A DNA stretch of 36,291 nucleotides from Candidatus Methanoperedens sp. (GCA_012026795.1 VEPM01000040.1:1-36291), one strand, 5' to 3'. Shown: positions 6,865-15,622, counted from the first letter of the stretch. Notes: generated by a model not told the origin, from the letters alone. Translations and numbers: made by a program.

Positions 6865-7512
6865 ATGAATAGCAAAACTCCCTCTTTCGTACTGGAACTA
6901 CCATTAGAAACCACATCAGTACAGGAGACCGACATTTTAACACGGCTGGAAGCTGGAAGGCATTTGTATAATGCCTGTCTTGGAGAAGCTCTGAAAAGAC
7001 TTGACCTTATCAGGCAGTCCAAAGAGTACAAGAAAATCATAGTATTACCAGCAGGTAAAGAAAGAACTGAAAAATTCAGAAATTTGAATGGAGAATACGG
7101 TTTCACAGAGTATGCTCTTCATGATCATGCCGGTACGATAAGAGATAGTTGGATCAAAGAGCATATCAACAGCCATATAACACAGAAAATAGCTACAAGA
7201 GCGTTCAAAGCGGTCCAGAAAAAGGCATTCGGGAAAGCCAAAAATGTAAGGTTCAAAGGCAAGAACCAGTTCGATACCCTCGAAGGGAAAAATAACCTGA
7301 CCGGGTTAATTTTCAGGAATAATACGTTATACTGGTCGGGTCTGGAAATACCATGCATGATCGATGAAACTAATAAAGTCATCGCATACGGCTTAAAATC
7401 TGAACATAAGATCAAATACTGCCGGATCGTCAGGAGAAAGATCTATTCAAAGAACAGGTTCTATGTCCAGCTCATCCTTGAAGGAAAACCCTACCCAGAA
7501 ACCAGAACATAA
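6865..7512 (+). CDS. tnpB: TnpB N-terminal part (split by a frameshift)
   Basis: These 215 residues are the helical/WED-like N-terminal half of an IS605 OrfB (TnpB) protein, an RNA-guided nuclease that maintains IS elements. Recognisable parts are the early LEAGRHLYNACLGEALKRL motif and the strand YVQLILEGKP that normally runs directly into the RuvC domain. The frame ends 13 codons after that strand, and the RuvC domain continues in the +1 frame from 7463. The gene is therefore disrupted unless ribosomes shift frame or the halves reassemble. No A-rich slippery heptamer fits the overlap. Start ATG at 6865. Confidence 0.8.
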   Translation: MNSKTPSFVLELPLETTSVQETDILTRLEAGRHLYNACLGEALKRLDLIRQSKEYKKIIVLPAGKERTEKFRNLNGEYGFTEYALHDHAGTIRDSWIKEHINSHITQKIATRAFKAVQKKAFGKAKNVRFKGKNQFDTLEGKNNLTGLIFRNNTLYWSGLEIPCMIDETNKVIAYGLKSEHKIKYCRIVRRKIYSKNRFYVQLILEGKPYPETRT

Positions 7513-8371
7513 GATAGGTAATGAAGAAATAGGCCTGGATGTTGGTCCAGGTACAATAGCTATTGTGGGAGGTACAAAAGCTGAATTGAAACAGTTCTGC
7601 AGTGAACTTGTATCTAAACAGGAAGAGAAACGGAAACTGCAGAGGAAAATGGACAGGCAGAGACGGGCAAATAACCCCCAGAATTATAATACGAATGGAA
7701 ATGTCAAGAAGGGTAAGAAGAAATGGAAAAAATCCAATCATTATAACAAAACAAGCAGTCAGGCAGCAGAACTCGATAGGAAATTGGCTGTCCACAGAAA
7801 ATCTCTTCATGGAAAAGATATTAACGAGATCATAGCCATGGGAACGAGAATAAAGACCGAAAAAATCTCCTACAAGTCATGGCAGAAGAATTTTGGAAAA
7901 TCAGTGCTAATGAGAGCACCGTCAATGTTCATAAGTAACCTCAAAAGAAAAGCTGAGAATGCTGGAGGATACTTGAACGAATTCCCTACAAACAGCACAA
8001 AGCTGTCTCAGGTATGCCATATCTGCGGAAATGCAGTTAAAAAACCGCTCAGCCAGAGATGGCATATTTGCTGTGGTATAGAAATGCAAAGAGACCTGTA
8101 TTCAGCATTTCTGAGCAAATGTGTTGATGTGAAAAGTAACTCCCTTGATATAGCCAGGGCAAAATTGCTCTGGCCAGGTCTGGAACCAGTCCTGAACGAA
8201 GCGGTATCAAGGGCATACCAATCTGCAAATGGTGGGAAAATCCTTCCTGCCAGCTTCGGAGTAGGCCGGAGACTGAGCGGATCGCCCGTTAAACCGGAAG
8301 CGACTATAACTGAGGCTGTGGATGCTGTAATCCGAATCAATGAAGATGAGAGCCACAGAGAGGTTATATAA
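7463..8371 (+). CDS. tnpB: TnpB C-terminal part, RuvC and zinc finger (split by a frameshift)
   Basis: This carries the catalytic half of TnpB. RuvC-I Asp is in EIGLDVGPG. RuvC-II Glu is probably in TRIKTEKISYKSW. The zinc finger is CHICG...CC, and RuvC-III Asp is in MQRDLYSAFL. The usual acidic residues therefore appear intact, although the finger's last pair is CC rather than CxxC. A Lys-rich insert (KKGKKKWKKSNHYN) lies between RuvC-I and II. Homology starts about 20 codons into this frame, which overlaps the N-terminal ORF by 50 bp in another frame. An internal ATG at 7463 exists but has no clear ribosome site. Confidence 0.8.
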   Translation: MSSSSLKENPTQKPEHKIGNEEIGLDVGPGTIAIVGGTKAELKQFCSELVSKQEEKRKLQRKMDRQRRANNPQNYNTNGNVKKGKKKWKKSNHYNKTSSQAAELDRKLAVHRKSLHGKDINEIIAMGTRIKTEKISYKSWQKNFGKSVLMRAPSMFISNLKRKAENAGGYLNEFPTNSTKLSQVCHICGNAVKKPLSQRWHICCGIEMQRDLYSAFLSKCVDVKSNSLDIARAKLLWPGLEPVLNEAVSRAYQSANGGKILPASFGVGRRLSGSPVKPEATITEAVDAVIRINEDESHREVI

Positions 8372-8381
8372 ACTCTGGAAT

Positions 8382-8402
8382 CTCCTGCCTTCAGGCATGG
8401 AG
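8382..8402 (+). repeat. Right-end hairpin of the IS element
   Basis: CTCC and TGCC pair with GGCA and GGAG around TTCA with the same single bulged T as the left-end hairpin. It begins 11 bp after the tnpB stop and ends 6 bp before the thrB stop codon. It could serve as the 3' end of the TnpB guide RNA. Confidence 0.8.
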
Positions 8403-8407
8403 AGGGC

Positions 8408-9301
8408 TCAATCTATAATGGATATTCCTTTACCTATTGTGGTTATAAAAGCCTCGCTTTTTACCTGTTTTTCAGAAAAAGCCTGTATCATCGCTTCTGC
8501 AATTTTCTCTCTTTCATCCATATTGCAAACCGCTATCAATGTGGGCCCTGAACCACTGATAGTCACACCGGCTGCACCTGCCTGGATCGCACTCTGTTTG
8601 ACCTCATTGTATCCTTTTATAAGGTTTGAACGGATCTCCTCGATTACATGGTTGGCCATGCTTTCCCCGATAAGTCTTATATCATTCTTCATCATTCCGA
8701 CAACCATAGAAGCGGCATTTCCAGTATTAAATGAAATATCTTCAAGGGACAGTTTTTTTGGAAGGATAGCACGGGCATGGCGCGTGCTGACGATGATTTC
8801 GGGATGAACTGCAACTATGCCAATGTTCTCGGGGCAAAGAGAAATTATTTTATCTTTATGCACAATGACAAAACCACCATAGATAGCAGGTGCTACATTG
8901 TCGGCATGAGCAGCTCCTGATACTGCTTTTTCACCCTGTGCGGCTATTTGCACAAGTTCATTCTGTGAAAGCCCGAGTTCAAACATCTCGTTTATTCCAA
9001 ATGCCACTCCTGCCGCAGGCGCAGCACTGCTTCCAAGCCCGCTTGAAAGTGGAATATTCCTGTGTATCGTGATATTCACAGGGATCTTCATGATCGAAGC
9101 AACGATGCCTGCAATATTTCTTTGCGGGTCAGCTGGAATGAACTGGGAATCTCTTCCGAGCATTACTATTTTTGTACTATCGCTTTTTTCGATTTCAATT
9201 ATATCATAAGGAATTTCAAGTGCAATTCCGAATACATCAAAGCCTGCCCCCAGGTTAGCAGAAGTCGCAGGAACTCTTATTTTCAAATGATCTTTTGCCA
9301 T
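8408..9301 (-). CDS. thrB: Homoserine kinase
   Basis: A GHMP-family kinase that phosphorylates homoserine with ATP to O-phosphohomoserine, the step before threonine synthase. The 297 residues match ThrB along their length: motif 1 VPATSANLGAGFDVFG (10-25), the ATP-binding motif 2 PLSSGLGSSAA (about 84-94), and motif 3 GVTISGSGPTLIAV near 250. The start overlaps the stop of the upstream kinase gene as TAATG, so the two are co-translated. The right end of the IS element lies within a few bases of the thrB stop, so the insertion landed just past the gene without truncating the domain. Confidence 0.95.
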   Translation of the reverse strand: MAKDHLKIRVPATSANLGAGFDVFGIALEIPYDIIEIEKSDSTKIVMLGRDSQFIPADPQRNIAGIVASIMKIPVNITIHRNIPLSSGLGSSAAPAAGVAFGINEMFELGLSQNELVQIAAQGEKAVSGAAHADNVAPAIYGGFVIVHKDKIISLCPENIGIVAVHPEIIVSTRHARAILPKKLSLEDISFNTGNAASMVVGMMKNDIRLIGESMANHVIEEIRSNLIKGYNEVKQSAIQAGAAGVTISGSGPTLIAVCNMDEREKIAEAMIQAFSEKQVKSEAFITTIGKGISIID

Positions 9302-9783
9302 TATCTTTTATAACCAATAGTTCGAAGGAATGATCTTCTTTCTTCTTTGTCCGCTGTGCTTTCAATCCCCTTTGGTTTTTCACCATCAATGACGCCAAGT
9401 ATGCCCCGGCCCAGGTTCGTTTCAGCTATAATAACTTCCACTGGATTGGATGTAGCGCAAAAAATATTACATACTTCCTGAATACTTTTAACCGGATTCA
9501 GGACATTTATGGGGTATGCATTTCGCATGAATATTATGAAGCTATGGCCGCAGCCAAGTTCCATGGCATTACTCTGCGCCGCTTTGATAAGTTCCTCATC
9601 ATTTCCATCACTCCTTACAAGACATTTTCCCGATGCCTCGCAAAAGGCCAGGCCAAATTTAATCCCCGGGGCCGAAGTGATAAGTGCTTCGTAAAGATCC
9701 TCAGCGCTTTTTATGAAATGCGACTGGCCAAGGATCAGGTTCGTATCGGAAGGCGCCGTTATTTGTATAGATTTTAGTTCCAT
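9301..9783 (-). CDS. Adenosine-specific kinase (DUF355 family)
   Basis: The 160-residue protein matches the small adenosine-specific kinase family (Adenosine_kin/DUF355) from end to end: [70 protein letters not shown] and a C-terminal IGYKR. Family knowledge suggests adenosine binding; the physiological role is unclear. GGGAG precedes the ATG. It is followed without a gap by thrB. A TATA-like box (9819-9830) gives this two-gene operon its own promoter. Confidence 0.92.
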   Translation of the reverse strand: MELKSIQITAPSDTNLILGQSHFIKSAEDLYEALITSAPGIKFGLAFCEASGKCLVRSDGNDEELIKAAQSNAMELGCGHSFIIFMRNAYPINVLNPVKSIQEVCNIFCATSNPVEVIIAETNLGRGILGVIDGEKPKGIESTADKEERRSFLRTIGYKR

Positions 9784-9818
9784 GTGTTTCTCCCATAATT
9801 ATTATTGTTTTGTTGGTA

Positions 9819-9830
9819 TTTAAATGATGC
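9819..9830 (-). promoter_or_regulatory. Probable TATA box of the kinase-thrB operon
   Basis: The minus strand reads ATCATTTAAATACC about 40 bp before the ATG of the adenosine-specific kinase gene, a fair archaeal TATA box at the right distance. Confidence 0.4.
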
Positions 9831-9931
9831 TGATTTATATAATTCCCGGATCATAAGCATGTTTATAACATTTATGCACAAAATCTATGCATAGAATTTA
9901 ATTTATGCAAAACTCAGATGAGTCAGGCAAT

Positions 9932-10375
9932 TTAAGCAAACGGATTGATTGTTTTTAGCCAGGGAACCTTTTTAAAATCCATATCATTTTCCGTATAAAT
10001 TGAAAATACATTATTCTCTCTCATTGTTGCAGCCAGTAATGCGTCCCAGTAATAGATGCCGGTTTTTGTGCTAATTCCGATAGCTGACGTAATTGTTTGG
10101 GCATTATAATTAAGGACATGCCAGCCCTGGAAATCTATGATATGCTCAATAAAGTCTTTTGCGACCTTTGCAGGTATCGGATTTGAAATCTTTTTTGTTA
10201 CAACAACATAGAACTCAGAAAGATTCTGTACAGAAACGGCAAGATCTCGTTTTCTTTTCCAGCAGTCAGCTACCAGCTCATTGCATATCTTCCTCTTTTT
10301 GGGTTCGCTTTCATCAAAAACATAGCTCAATAGGTTTGAATCGATAAGAACAAGTTCATCTCTCATAGAGTTCAT
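9932..10375 (-). CDS. vapC: PIN-domain ribonuclease toxin (VapC-like)
   Basis: The 147-residue PIN protein would be an endoribonuclease neutralised by the upstream VapB. The acidic residues of the PIN active site are visible: Asp12 in LIDSN, Glu in QNLSEFYVV, Asp in YYWDALLAATMRENN, and Asp/Glu in IYTENDMDF. It overlaps the antitoxin gene by 20 bp. The ATG at 10366 (Met4) is an alternative start. Both genes look intact, so the pair may be functional, unlike the decayed modules near 24.5 kb. Confidence 0.9.
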   Translation of the reverse strand: MNSMRDELVLIDSNLLSYVFDESEPKKRKICNELVADCWKRKRDLAVSVQNLSEFYVVVTKKISNPIPAKVAKDFIEHIIDFQGWHVLNYNAQTITSAIGISTKTGIYYWDALLAATMRENNVFSIYTENDMDFKKVPWLKTINPFA

Positions 10376-10595
10376 CCCTGTCCCTGTATAATCTCTTACC
10401 GAAATCGAATTTCAGTTCAAGGAGCTTTAATGCTTCCTGCGCTATCTTTTCCTGCCTTTTTTCATATACCCATTTTTGCATTGCTTCATTCAGAGCTTTT
10501 CCAAGGTCGCCTTTTCTGGCCCCATAAACGCTGCGGACGAGCTTTCTGAAGTCTTTTTCGACATCATCCTTGACGTTTACTGTTATCGTGCCCAT
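10356..10595 (-). CDS. vapB: VapB-type antitoxin
   Basis: This 79-residue protein starts with a ribbon-helix-helix-like strand (MGTITVNVKDDVEKDFRKLVRSVYG), has a second helix (GKALNEAMQKWVYEKRQEK), and ends in the charged tail typical of antitoxins that wrap the PIN active site. It is directly upstream of and overlapping the VapC gene. It would bind its own promoter and inhibit the toxin. An AT-rich region with TTTAAAT motifs just upstream (10618-10650) is the probable promoter. Confidence 0.8.
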   Translation of the reverse strand: MGTITVNVKDDVEKDFRKLVRSVYGARKGDLGKALNEAMQKWVYEKRQEKIAQEALKLLELKFDFGKRLYRDRDELYER

Positions 10596-10677
10596 GAATG
10601 TAAATGAGTTTTTGATGTATTTAAATGTATTGTAAATTTAAATTTAAAGTTCAAAGTTCATTTTTGCCTTTCTTGTG

Positions 10678-10701
10678 GGGCAAAATCATGGGAATTTGCC
10701 C
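10678..10701. repeat. Inverted repeat GGGCAAA-N10-TTTGCCC
   Basis: Perfect 7-bp arms lie between the end of the NrpR-like gene and the start of vapB. It could be a terminator for the former, although no clear U-tract follows, or an operator for vapBC. Confidence 0.45.
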
Positions 10702-10763
10702 TATATATGAATAAATACAGGGAAACATTAGTGTATATATTTTTAGATAGACAATCAGACGCA

Positions 10764-11513
10764 CTAAACCTTCAGTTCATCAATATGTATCATTTCTTCA
10801 ACATCAAGTAAAATCGACAACTCCTGCGTATCTATTTCAATATCGTTTTCCTGCACGAGTGCCATGGGATTCGTTCCGCCGATCACAACAATCCCAAGTT
10901 TATCCCTTCCCACCTGGATACCCAGTATGTCATTATTGGGCTCCCCGACCTCAAGGATACATGAGAATCCTGCTTCAACGAGTGAATCAAGCACCTGCTC
11001 TATCCTGTCGCGGGCCGACATGGGAGCTTCACGCAGATTTGCCAGTATCTTTCCTGTGCCAGTGCTGATCATCTGGGTTACGGATGTGAGCTCCTGGGAC
11101 ATAAAAACATCAAGAGGATCGATCGTCGTGCTATCATACGTCAAAACATCGGTAAATCTCAAAGGCGAACCCTCATGGATTTCAACGACACCCCCTAATA
11201 TTGGTTTTACAGGTATTCCGGCTTTTAGCAGCACACCATCTATGGTAATGCTGCAGGCCGTAGCTATTCCAATCTTTCCGGTTTCAATTTTAAGATTTCC
11301 AATTTTTTCTCCCGGGCGTATTATTTTAATATACGGGCTTACTGCAAGTCCGCTATGAATGGCCTGCCTGAAAAGACCAATGATTTTTTTAAAATCCGGT
11401 TCATTGACTATGGAAATATTTACGATTATTTTACCTTTTCTTTTTACCTGATCAAAGGTAACCTCATACATCATATTTTCGATCCTTGAAATTATGAACA
11501 TTAAATCGGCCAT
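10764..11513 (-). CDS. NrpR regulatory-domain protein without HTH (NrpRII-like)
   Basis: NrpR represses nitrogen-fixation and ammonia-assimilation genes in euryarchaea and is released by 2-oxoglutarate. This 249-residue protein contains one NrpR (DUF128) domain only: YEVTFDQVKRKGKIIVNISIV near the start, the central GGVVEIHEGSPLRF, and the C-terminal LGIVVIGGTNPMALVQENDIE. There is no winged helix before it. In Methanosarcina, NrpR is divided into a DNA-binding NrpRI and an HTH-less NrpRII co-repressor, and this protein fits the latter. The NrpRI partner is not in the window. The gene is divergent from the gene at 11599. Confidence 0.85.
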   Translation of the reverse strand: MADLMFIISRIENMMYEVTFDQVKRKGKIIVNISIVNEPDFKKIIGLFRQAIHSGLAVSPYIKIIRPGEKIGNLKIETGKIGIATACSITIDGVLLKAGIPVKPILGGVVEIHEGSPLRFTDVLTYDSTTIDPLDVFMSQELTSVTQMISTGTGKILANLREAPMSARDRIEQVLDSLVEAGFSCILEVGEPNNDILGIQVGRDKLGIVVIGGTNPMALVQENDIEIDTQELSILLDVEEMIHIDELKV

Positions 11514-11598
11514 ATTAATTCAGCAACCATGTATAATTACGATGAGTCATAAACATACCGAAAGATTAAGTATTTTAGACATGTAAGAAGTGGTATCT

Positions 11599-12600
11599 AT
11601 GAATAAGCAGGTAGTAATTGATATTGTTAAAAATATTTTCGCTAACCGTGGTTACAGCATAAGTTCATCTGAGATGTGCGACCTGCTTGCTGAAAAGGAT
11701 ACGGAACATTTCCTTATTAAAGTTGAAAAAGATCCTAATTATAATAATATGAGATATTTTTCAAATATGGTAAAAAGATATGGTAAGGGAATAGTAATAT
11801 CAGATTCCTTTGATGAAAAGATCCGCATGCTCGCACTTAATGATGGGCTTATATTATGGGACAGGGGGGAGCTTGAAATGCAAATCGGAAGAATGGTACT
11901 GAAAGAAGCGCTTAATAAGCATGGGGAAACGGCTGAAAATGCATATAGTATTTTTTCATCATCAATGATTCAAGAACCGATGGAAGTAAATGAACTTCAA
12001 ACAAAAGAACATTTAACAAAGGATGAAAATGAAAAAACCATAAAAGTAATGCTTCGCTGCATACCTGTAAATATAGGGAAAAAAGATGCTTTATCAATAG
12101 CTGAAGCTAAAATCGGAACGCCAAAAATCCAGACACTGAAATTTATCCCGGTCTGGTATTATAGTTATTCTTTTAACGTCCAGAAGAAATATAAATCAAA
12201 AATGGTTGACCTGACGGGTAATGGTGAAGGATACATCCATGCCATAACCGGTGAGAATTTTTTTAATAAATACAGTGATATCAGGGAAAATATCATGACA
12301 CCTACCCAGAATTATGAGATAATGCAGCCTTCTATCCAGAAAAAGGAGGCTTCGGAAAAAGCCATAAATTCCATTATCAGGGAACACACTAAGCAAGTCA
12401 GGCTGAATGAAATGATAGGTGATACCATAGTCTTTGAAAACAGGATATTTTCACCTGACTCATCTGAAATTAATCTTAAGATCAATCTATTATATGTTCC
12501 TGTCTGGGAGATAAAAGGTAAACGCGAAGTAATAGATATAAACGGCTATGACGGGCATATAATGGCAATTAAGCTCTACAACGATGCTGAACTGGTCTGA
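11599..12600 (+). CDS. Uncharacterised two-domain protein, nuclease-like N-terminus
   Basis: I use the ATG at 11599; a GTG at 11590 would add three residues. Residues 1-110 have the pattern of a restriction-endonuclease-like fold as found in Mrr-type archaeal proteins: helix, strand FLIKVEKD, GIVISDSFDEKIRMLAL and DGLILWDRGELEMQIGRMVL. I cannot place a complete PD-(D/E)xK motif. Residues 145-333 are beta-rich and contain two similar blocks, KFIPVWYYSYSFNVQ and LLYVPVWEIKGKREVI, each with a hydrophobic PVW core, which suggests a duplicated domain. The 3' end overlaps the convergent response-regulator gene by 25 bp. Function is unknown. Confidence 0.7.
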   Translation: MNKQVVIDIVKNIFANRGYSISSSEMCDLLAEKDTEHFLIKVEKDPNYNNMRYFSNMVKRYGKGIVISDSFDEKIRMLALNDGLILWDRGELEMQIGRMVLKEALNKHGETAENAYSIFSSSMIQEPMEVNELQTKEHLTKDENEKTIKVMLRCIPVNIGKKDALSIAEAKIGTPKIQTLKFIPVWYYSYSFNVQKKYKSKMVDLTGNGEGYIHAITGENFFNKYSDIRENIMTPTQNYEIMQPSIQKKEASEKAINSIIREHTKQVRLNEMIGDTIVFENRIFSPDSSEINLKINLLYVPVWEIKGKREVIDINGYDGHIMAIKLYNDAELV

Positions 12601-13385
12601 ACCTGGATAGAATTCAAAATATTCATCTCCAGATTAACAAATTCATTGATTTTTTTGTATATTGTTATTTTTCCTTCCCCTGTGGCAGAATATTTCTTCG
12701 TCCTCATGTTTCCCTTCTCGAATTCTGCATATATTATCCCGTCCTTCTTGAGCTTATATAAAGTCGTATATACAGTCCCCTGGCTCAATAAAACATTATA
12801 TTTTTTGTTAATCTCTTTAATTATCTCCAGGCCGCACATAGGTTTTTCAGACAGGAACTTTAATAATATAATCTCCAGGTGGCTTTTGACTATTTCCTCT
12901 CTACAGGCAACATTATTACAAAAGCTCACATCAAAATGATCCAGTGAATTGTTGACTTTATTTATTGAAAATATCTGCCCGGATGTATCCAGAAGTCTTA
13001 GATTATCATAGTAATGTTTTACTTTTAGTAAGGATTTCATCCTTTCACATAATATATCCATATCAAAAGGTTTGGACAGGAATTCATCTGCTCCCGCCTG
13101 AATAGCCTTTATCCTGTCAGACTTGTCCTTGAGGTTGCTAATCAATATTATCGGAATTGATATTGTTTTTTCATTGTTCTTAAGTTTCCTGCAGACTTCG
13201 TAGCCACTCATGCCCTGCATTATTATATCAAGGAGTATTAAATCCGGAAGTGATTTTTCGACCTGTTTTAATGCTTCATTTCCATTAAAAGCCTTCATTA
13301 TCTCGTAATCAGTTGAAAGAATCCCATCCAGCAGTTCGACATTTACAGGTTCATCATCCACTACAAGTATCCTGAGTTTTTCCAT
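12576..13385 (-). CDS. Response regulator, REC domain fused to a PadR-type winged helix
   Basis: The 269 residues comprise a receiver domain (1-125) with the acidic pair Asp10/Asp11, phospho-acceptor Asp53 in LLDIIMQGMSGYE, Ser83 and Lys105 (SKPF). A linker of about 40 residues follows. The C-terminal domain (about 167-245) has the PadR pattern: LEIILLKFLSEKPMCGLEIIKEINKKY, then SQGTVYTTLYKLKKDGII and an arginine/lysine wing. Archaeal receivers are often stand-alone, so a REC-PadR transcription factor is noteworthy. The histidine kinase at 15954, about 2.6 kb away, is the only kinase nearby and a plausible partner. Confidence 0.88.
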   Translation of the reverse strand: MEKLRILVVDDEPVNVELLDGILSTDYEIMKAFNGNEALKQVEKSLPDLILLDIIMQGMSGYEVCRKLKNNEKTISIPIILISNLKDKSDRIKAIQAGADEFLSKPFDMDILCERMKSLLKVKHYYDNLRLLDTSGQIFSINKVNNSLDHFDVSFCNNVACREEIVKSHLEIILLKFLSEKPMCGLEIIKEINKKYNVLLSQGTVYTTLYKLKKDGIIYAEFEKGNMRTKKYSATGEGKITIYKKINEFVNLEMNILNSIQVQTSSASL

Positions 13386-13479
13386 GATATCATTTTTCCA
13401 TTTTTTGAAAACCTATGTAAAGAGACGAATAGATTAGTTAGCAGGAGCAAATATATAATGTGATTTGTGAAAAATGTGT

Positions 13480-13523
13480 GAAAAAATAAAAAAGAAAAAG
13501 CAGCTTCCTCAGGTGATAGCTGC
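13480..13523 (-). terminator. Terminator after the chemoreceptor gene
   Basis: On the minus strand, GCAGCT pairs with AGCTGC around a 12-nt loop (13500-13523) and is followed by a T-rich run of about 20 bases. It lies 23 bp beyond the stop codon of the chemoreceptor gene and separates it from the response regulator. Confidence 0.65.
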
Positions 13524-13546
13524 TGCGGAATCGGAAGAAATGGTGT

Positions 13547-15622
13547 TTATGTTATGAAGTTCTTTAGCTGTTCATATTCTTTAGTTTTCTCATGAGCAAG
13601 TGCAGGTTTGTGCTCCGATTCTCTTACAGCTTCACCGAGATTGAACTTTGCAACTTCAGCCAGCAATTCATTTGACAGTTTTGCAAGCTCCTGGGCTGCA
13701 TTCACAAGCTGGTCCATTGAAGCAGATTGCTCTTGGGCAGCTGCTGATGTTTCTTCTGTGCCTGCTACTGATTCTTCACTAATTGCCGACACGGCCTCGA
13801 CCGAGGCTGTTACTTCTTCAACCGAGGCAGACTGTTCTTCAGCGGCCGTCGCGATTTCCTGTACCATCGTGGCAACATCTGCCGCAGCCTTGACTATCCG
13901 GTTGATGGCGCCTACAGTTTCCTCAATAGTCTTTGCCCCTTCGCCAACGGTCTTTGTGCCCTGTTCCATTGTGGTTACAGCCTGCTTTGTACCCATCTGG
14001 ATTTCTTTGATCAATCCTGTAATCTGTGTAGCTGCGCCTCTTGATTCCTCGGCAAGTTTTCGCACTTCATCGGCAACTACCGCAAAACCTTTGCCGTGTT
14101 CTCCAGCCCGTGCAGCTTCTATGGCCGCGTTCAGGGCAAGAAGGTTGGTCTGGTCTGCAATAGTGGTTATTACGCCGATAATCTCGCCAATCTGCTGGGA
14201 TTTACCGTCAAGCTGTTTTATAACCGTTGCAGAATTATCCACCGTTGACTGGATATCTGTCATCTTTTGAGCCACATCCGCTGACATCTTGCCCACTTCC
14301 TGGGCTGTTGTGCTGGCAGCTGTCGCACCTTCCGCAGCTTTCTGGGAATTCATGGCAACCTGCTGGACGCTTTCTGACATTTCCTTCATTGCACGGCTTA
14401 CTTCGACCATCTTGGATGCCTGCTGGCTCACACCTGATGCTATATCCTGGCTGGTGTTTGAGATCTGCTCTGTCGAGGCTTTCATCTCCTCACTTGATGC
14501 CGAAAGTTCCTGGGCTGTGGATGCGACATTAATAGCAGATTTTTGCACCTTTCCGAGTACGCCCTTAAGGTTCTGGGCCATGGTATGGATAGCTATAGAA
14601 AGCTGCCCGATCTCATCTTTCGAGTCACTCTTTATTTTGACTGTGAGATCACCTTCTGCGACTTTATTTGATGCGTGAAGCATCGTATCTACAGGTCTGG
14701 TGATTGCGCGGGAGACATAGATTCCAATGCCAAGTCCGGAGACTATTGCCACTATGGAAAGTATTATAACCATGGTATCAGCGGTTGAATTTGTATTTTC
14801 AATTTCGGCAAGAGCCACAACTTTATCGGTCTCAAAATCTACCAGGAATTCGGCCGTTATAGGCTCTATAGCACGGATATATGTTGTGAGTTCTTCTGTT
14901 TTAGATGCAATCTTAGCATCTATATCCACTATCCTGTCAAAAACTGTTGTATAAACGAGGAGCTTTGCATTAACATCATCTTTGATATTATCGGATAACT
15001 TGCTGGCAGAAATATCATTTTGAAATACTTTTACATTATTATGGAACGTCTTTATTGACGCATCATCTTTCCTTATAACATAATTCTTCTCATCCCGCCT
15101 GAGTTCAAGTATATCCATCCTGAGCAGATAATCATTCTGCGTCTTGAGCACGTTCTCGATCTCACGAGCCGCTAATATTTGTTGGTTCTGTAATCCTGAG
15201 CTTTCATTCAGACCTTTTTCTTTATTGAGTTCAACGACCTCAAGAAATACTTTTTGATAACCAGTTATAGCAGTTATCATTTTTACTACCATATCCTTTC
15301 TTTCCTGAGGAATATTAAGTTTCTGTATCGTCTCAGCATCTGTAGTGACATTCTTAACCGAAACTTTTACTTTATCAACATATATTAGATCTTTACTGGC
15401 AAAAAAGTCATTCTCATTACGTCTTGCTTCAAGCATGTTGACATTGATTTCAAGAGCTTTTTCTTTTGCCGTGATTTCATTAACAATTAATTTATTTGCT
15501 TCCTGGTCTATTTTACCAAGGTTAGTTATGCTTACTACAGCCACAATTATAAGCAAGATGCTGACCAGCCCGAATCCACCAACCAGTTTCCTGCTTAAAG
15601 ACATATCTCTTATACTTAACAT
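13547..15622 (-). CDS. Methyl-accepting chemotaxis protein
   Basis: I start the gene at the ATG at 15622, which follows AAGGAGA with 5-bp spacing; a frame open to 15742 has no such site. The 691-residue receptor has TM1 (about 12-32), a long helical extracytoplasmic sensor with two 'RR(N/D)E' helices that suggests a helical bimodular or four-helix-bundle domain, TM2 (about 283-305), HAMP ([21 protein letters not shown]), and a signalling domain. The hairpin tip, [19 protein letters not shown], is standard. It would relay signals to CheA via CheW, neither of which is in the window. No C-terminal CheR-docking pentapeptide is seen. The gene is divergent from the histidine kinase gene. Confidence 0.93.
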   Translation of the reverse strand: MLSIRDMSLSRKLVGGFGLVSILLIIVAVVSITNLGKIDQEANKLIVNEITAKEKALEINVNMLEARRNENDFFASKDLIYVDKVKVSVKNVTTDAETIQKLNIPQERKDMVVKMITAITGYQKVFLEVVELNKEKGLNESSGLQNQQILAAREIENVLKTQNDYLLRMDILELRRDEKNYVIRKDDASIKTFHNNVKVFQNDISASKLSDNIKDDVNAKLLVYTTVFDRIVDIDAKIASKTEELTTYIRAIEPITAEFLVDFETDKVVALAEIENTNSTADTMVIILSIVAIVSGLGIGIYVSRAITRPVDTMLHASNKVAEGDLTVKIKSDSKDEIGQLSIAIHTMAQNLKGVLGKVQKSAINVASTAQELSASSEEMKASTEQISNTSQDIASGVSQQASKMVEVSRAMKEMSESVQQVAMNSQKAAEGATAASTTAQEVGKMSADVAQKMTDIQSTVDNSATVIKQLDGKSQQIGEIIGVITTIADQTNLLALNAAIEAARAGEHGKGFAVVADEVRKLAEESRGAATQITGLIKEIQMGTKQAVTTMEQGTKTVGEGAKTIEETVGAINRIVKAAADVATMVQEIATAAEEQSASVEEVTASVEAVSAISEESVAGTEETSAAAQEQSASMDQLVNAAQELAKLSNELLAEVAKFNLGEAVRESEHKPALAHEKTKEYEQLKNFIT

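Larger units (their letters stand above)
6750..8407 (+). mobile_element. IS200/IS605-type (IS1341-like) element with split TnpB only
   Basis: Two hairpins of identical design bound the element. The left (6754-6774) is CTCC-CGAC-TTCA-GTCG-T-GGAG and the right (8382-8402) is CTCC-TGCC-TTCA-GGCA-T-GGAG; subterminal hairpins of this kind are typical of IS605-family ends. Only tnpB is present, with no tnpA, so the copy would need a TnpA in trans. It lies between the unknown 166-residue gene and thrB, with its right end within about 6 bp of the thrB stop codon. The outer ends are approximate. The region from the tnpB stop through the right hairpin is where the guide (omega) RNA of TnpB systems would end. 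Confidence 0.85.

Noticed and set aside
7476-7512. Programmed frameshift signal in the split TnpB
   Set aside because: The AAAACCC run does not satisfy the slippery pattern in the reading frame and the needed shift is +1, so I do not claim a programmed event.
13608-14270. Open frame of 220 codons on the plus strand
   Set aside because: It is antisense to the highly conserved chemoreceptor signalling domain. Its Ala/Ser-rich composition is a shadow of that coding sequence.
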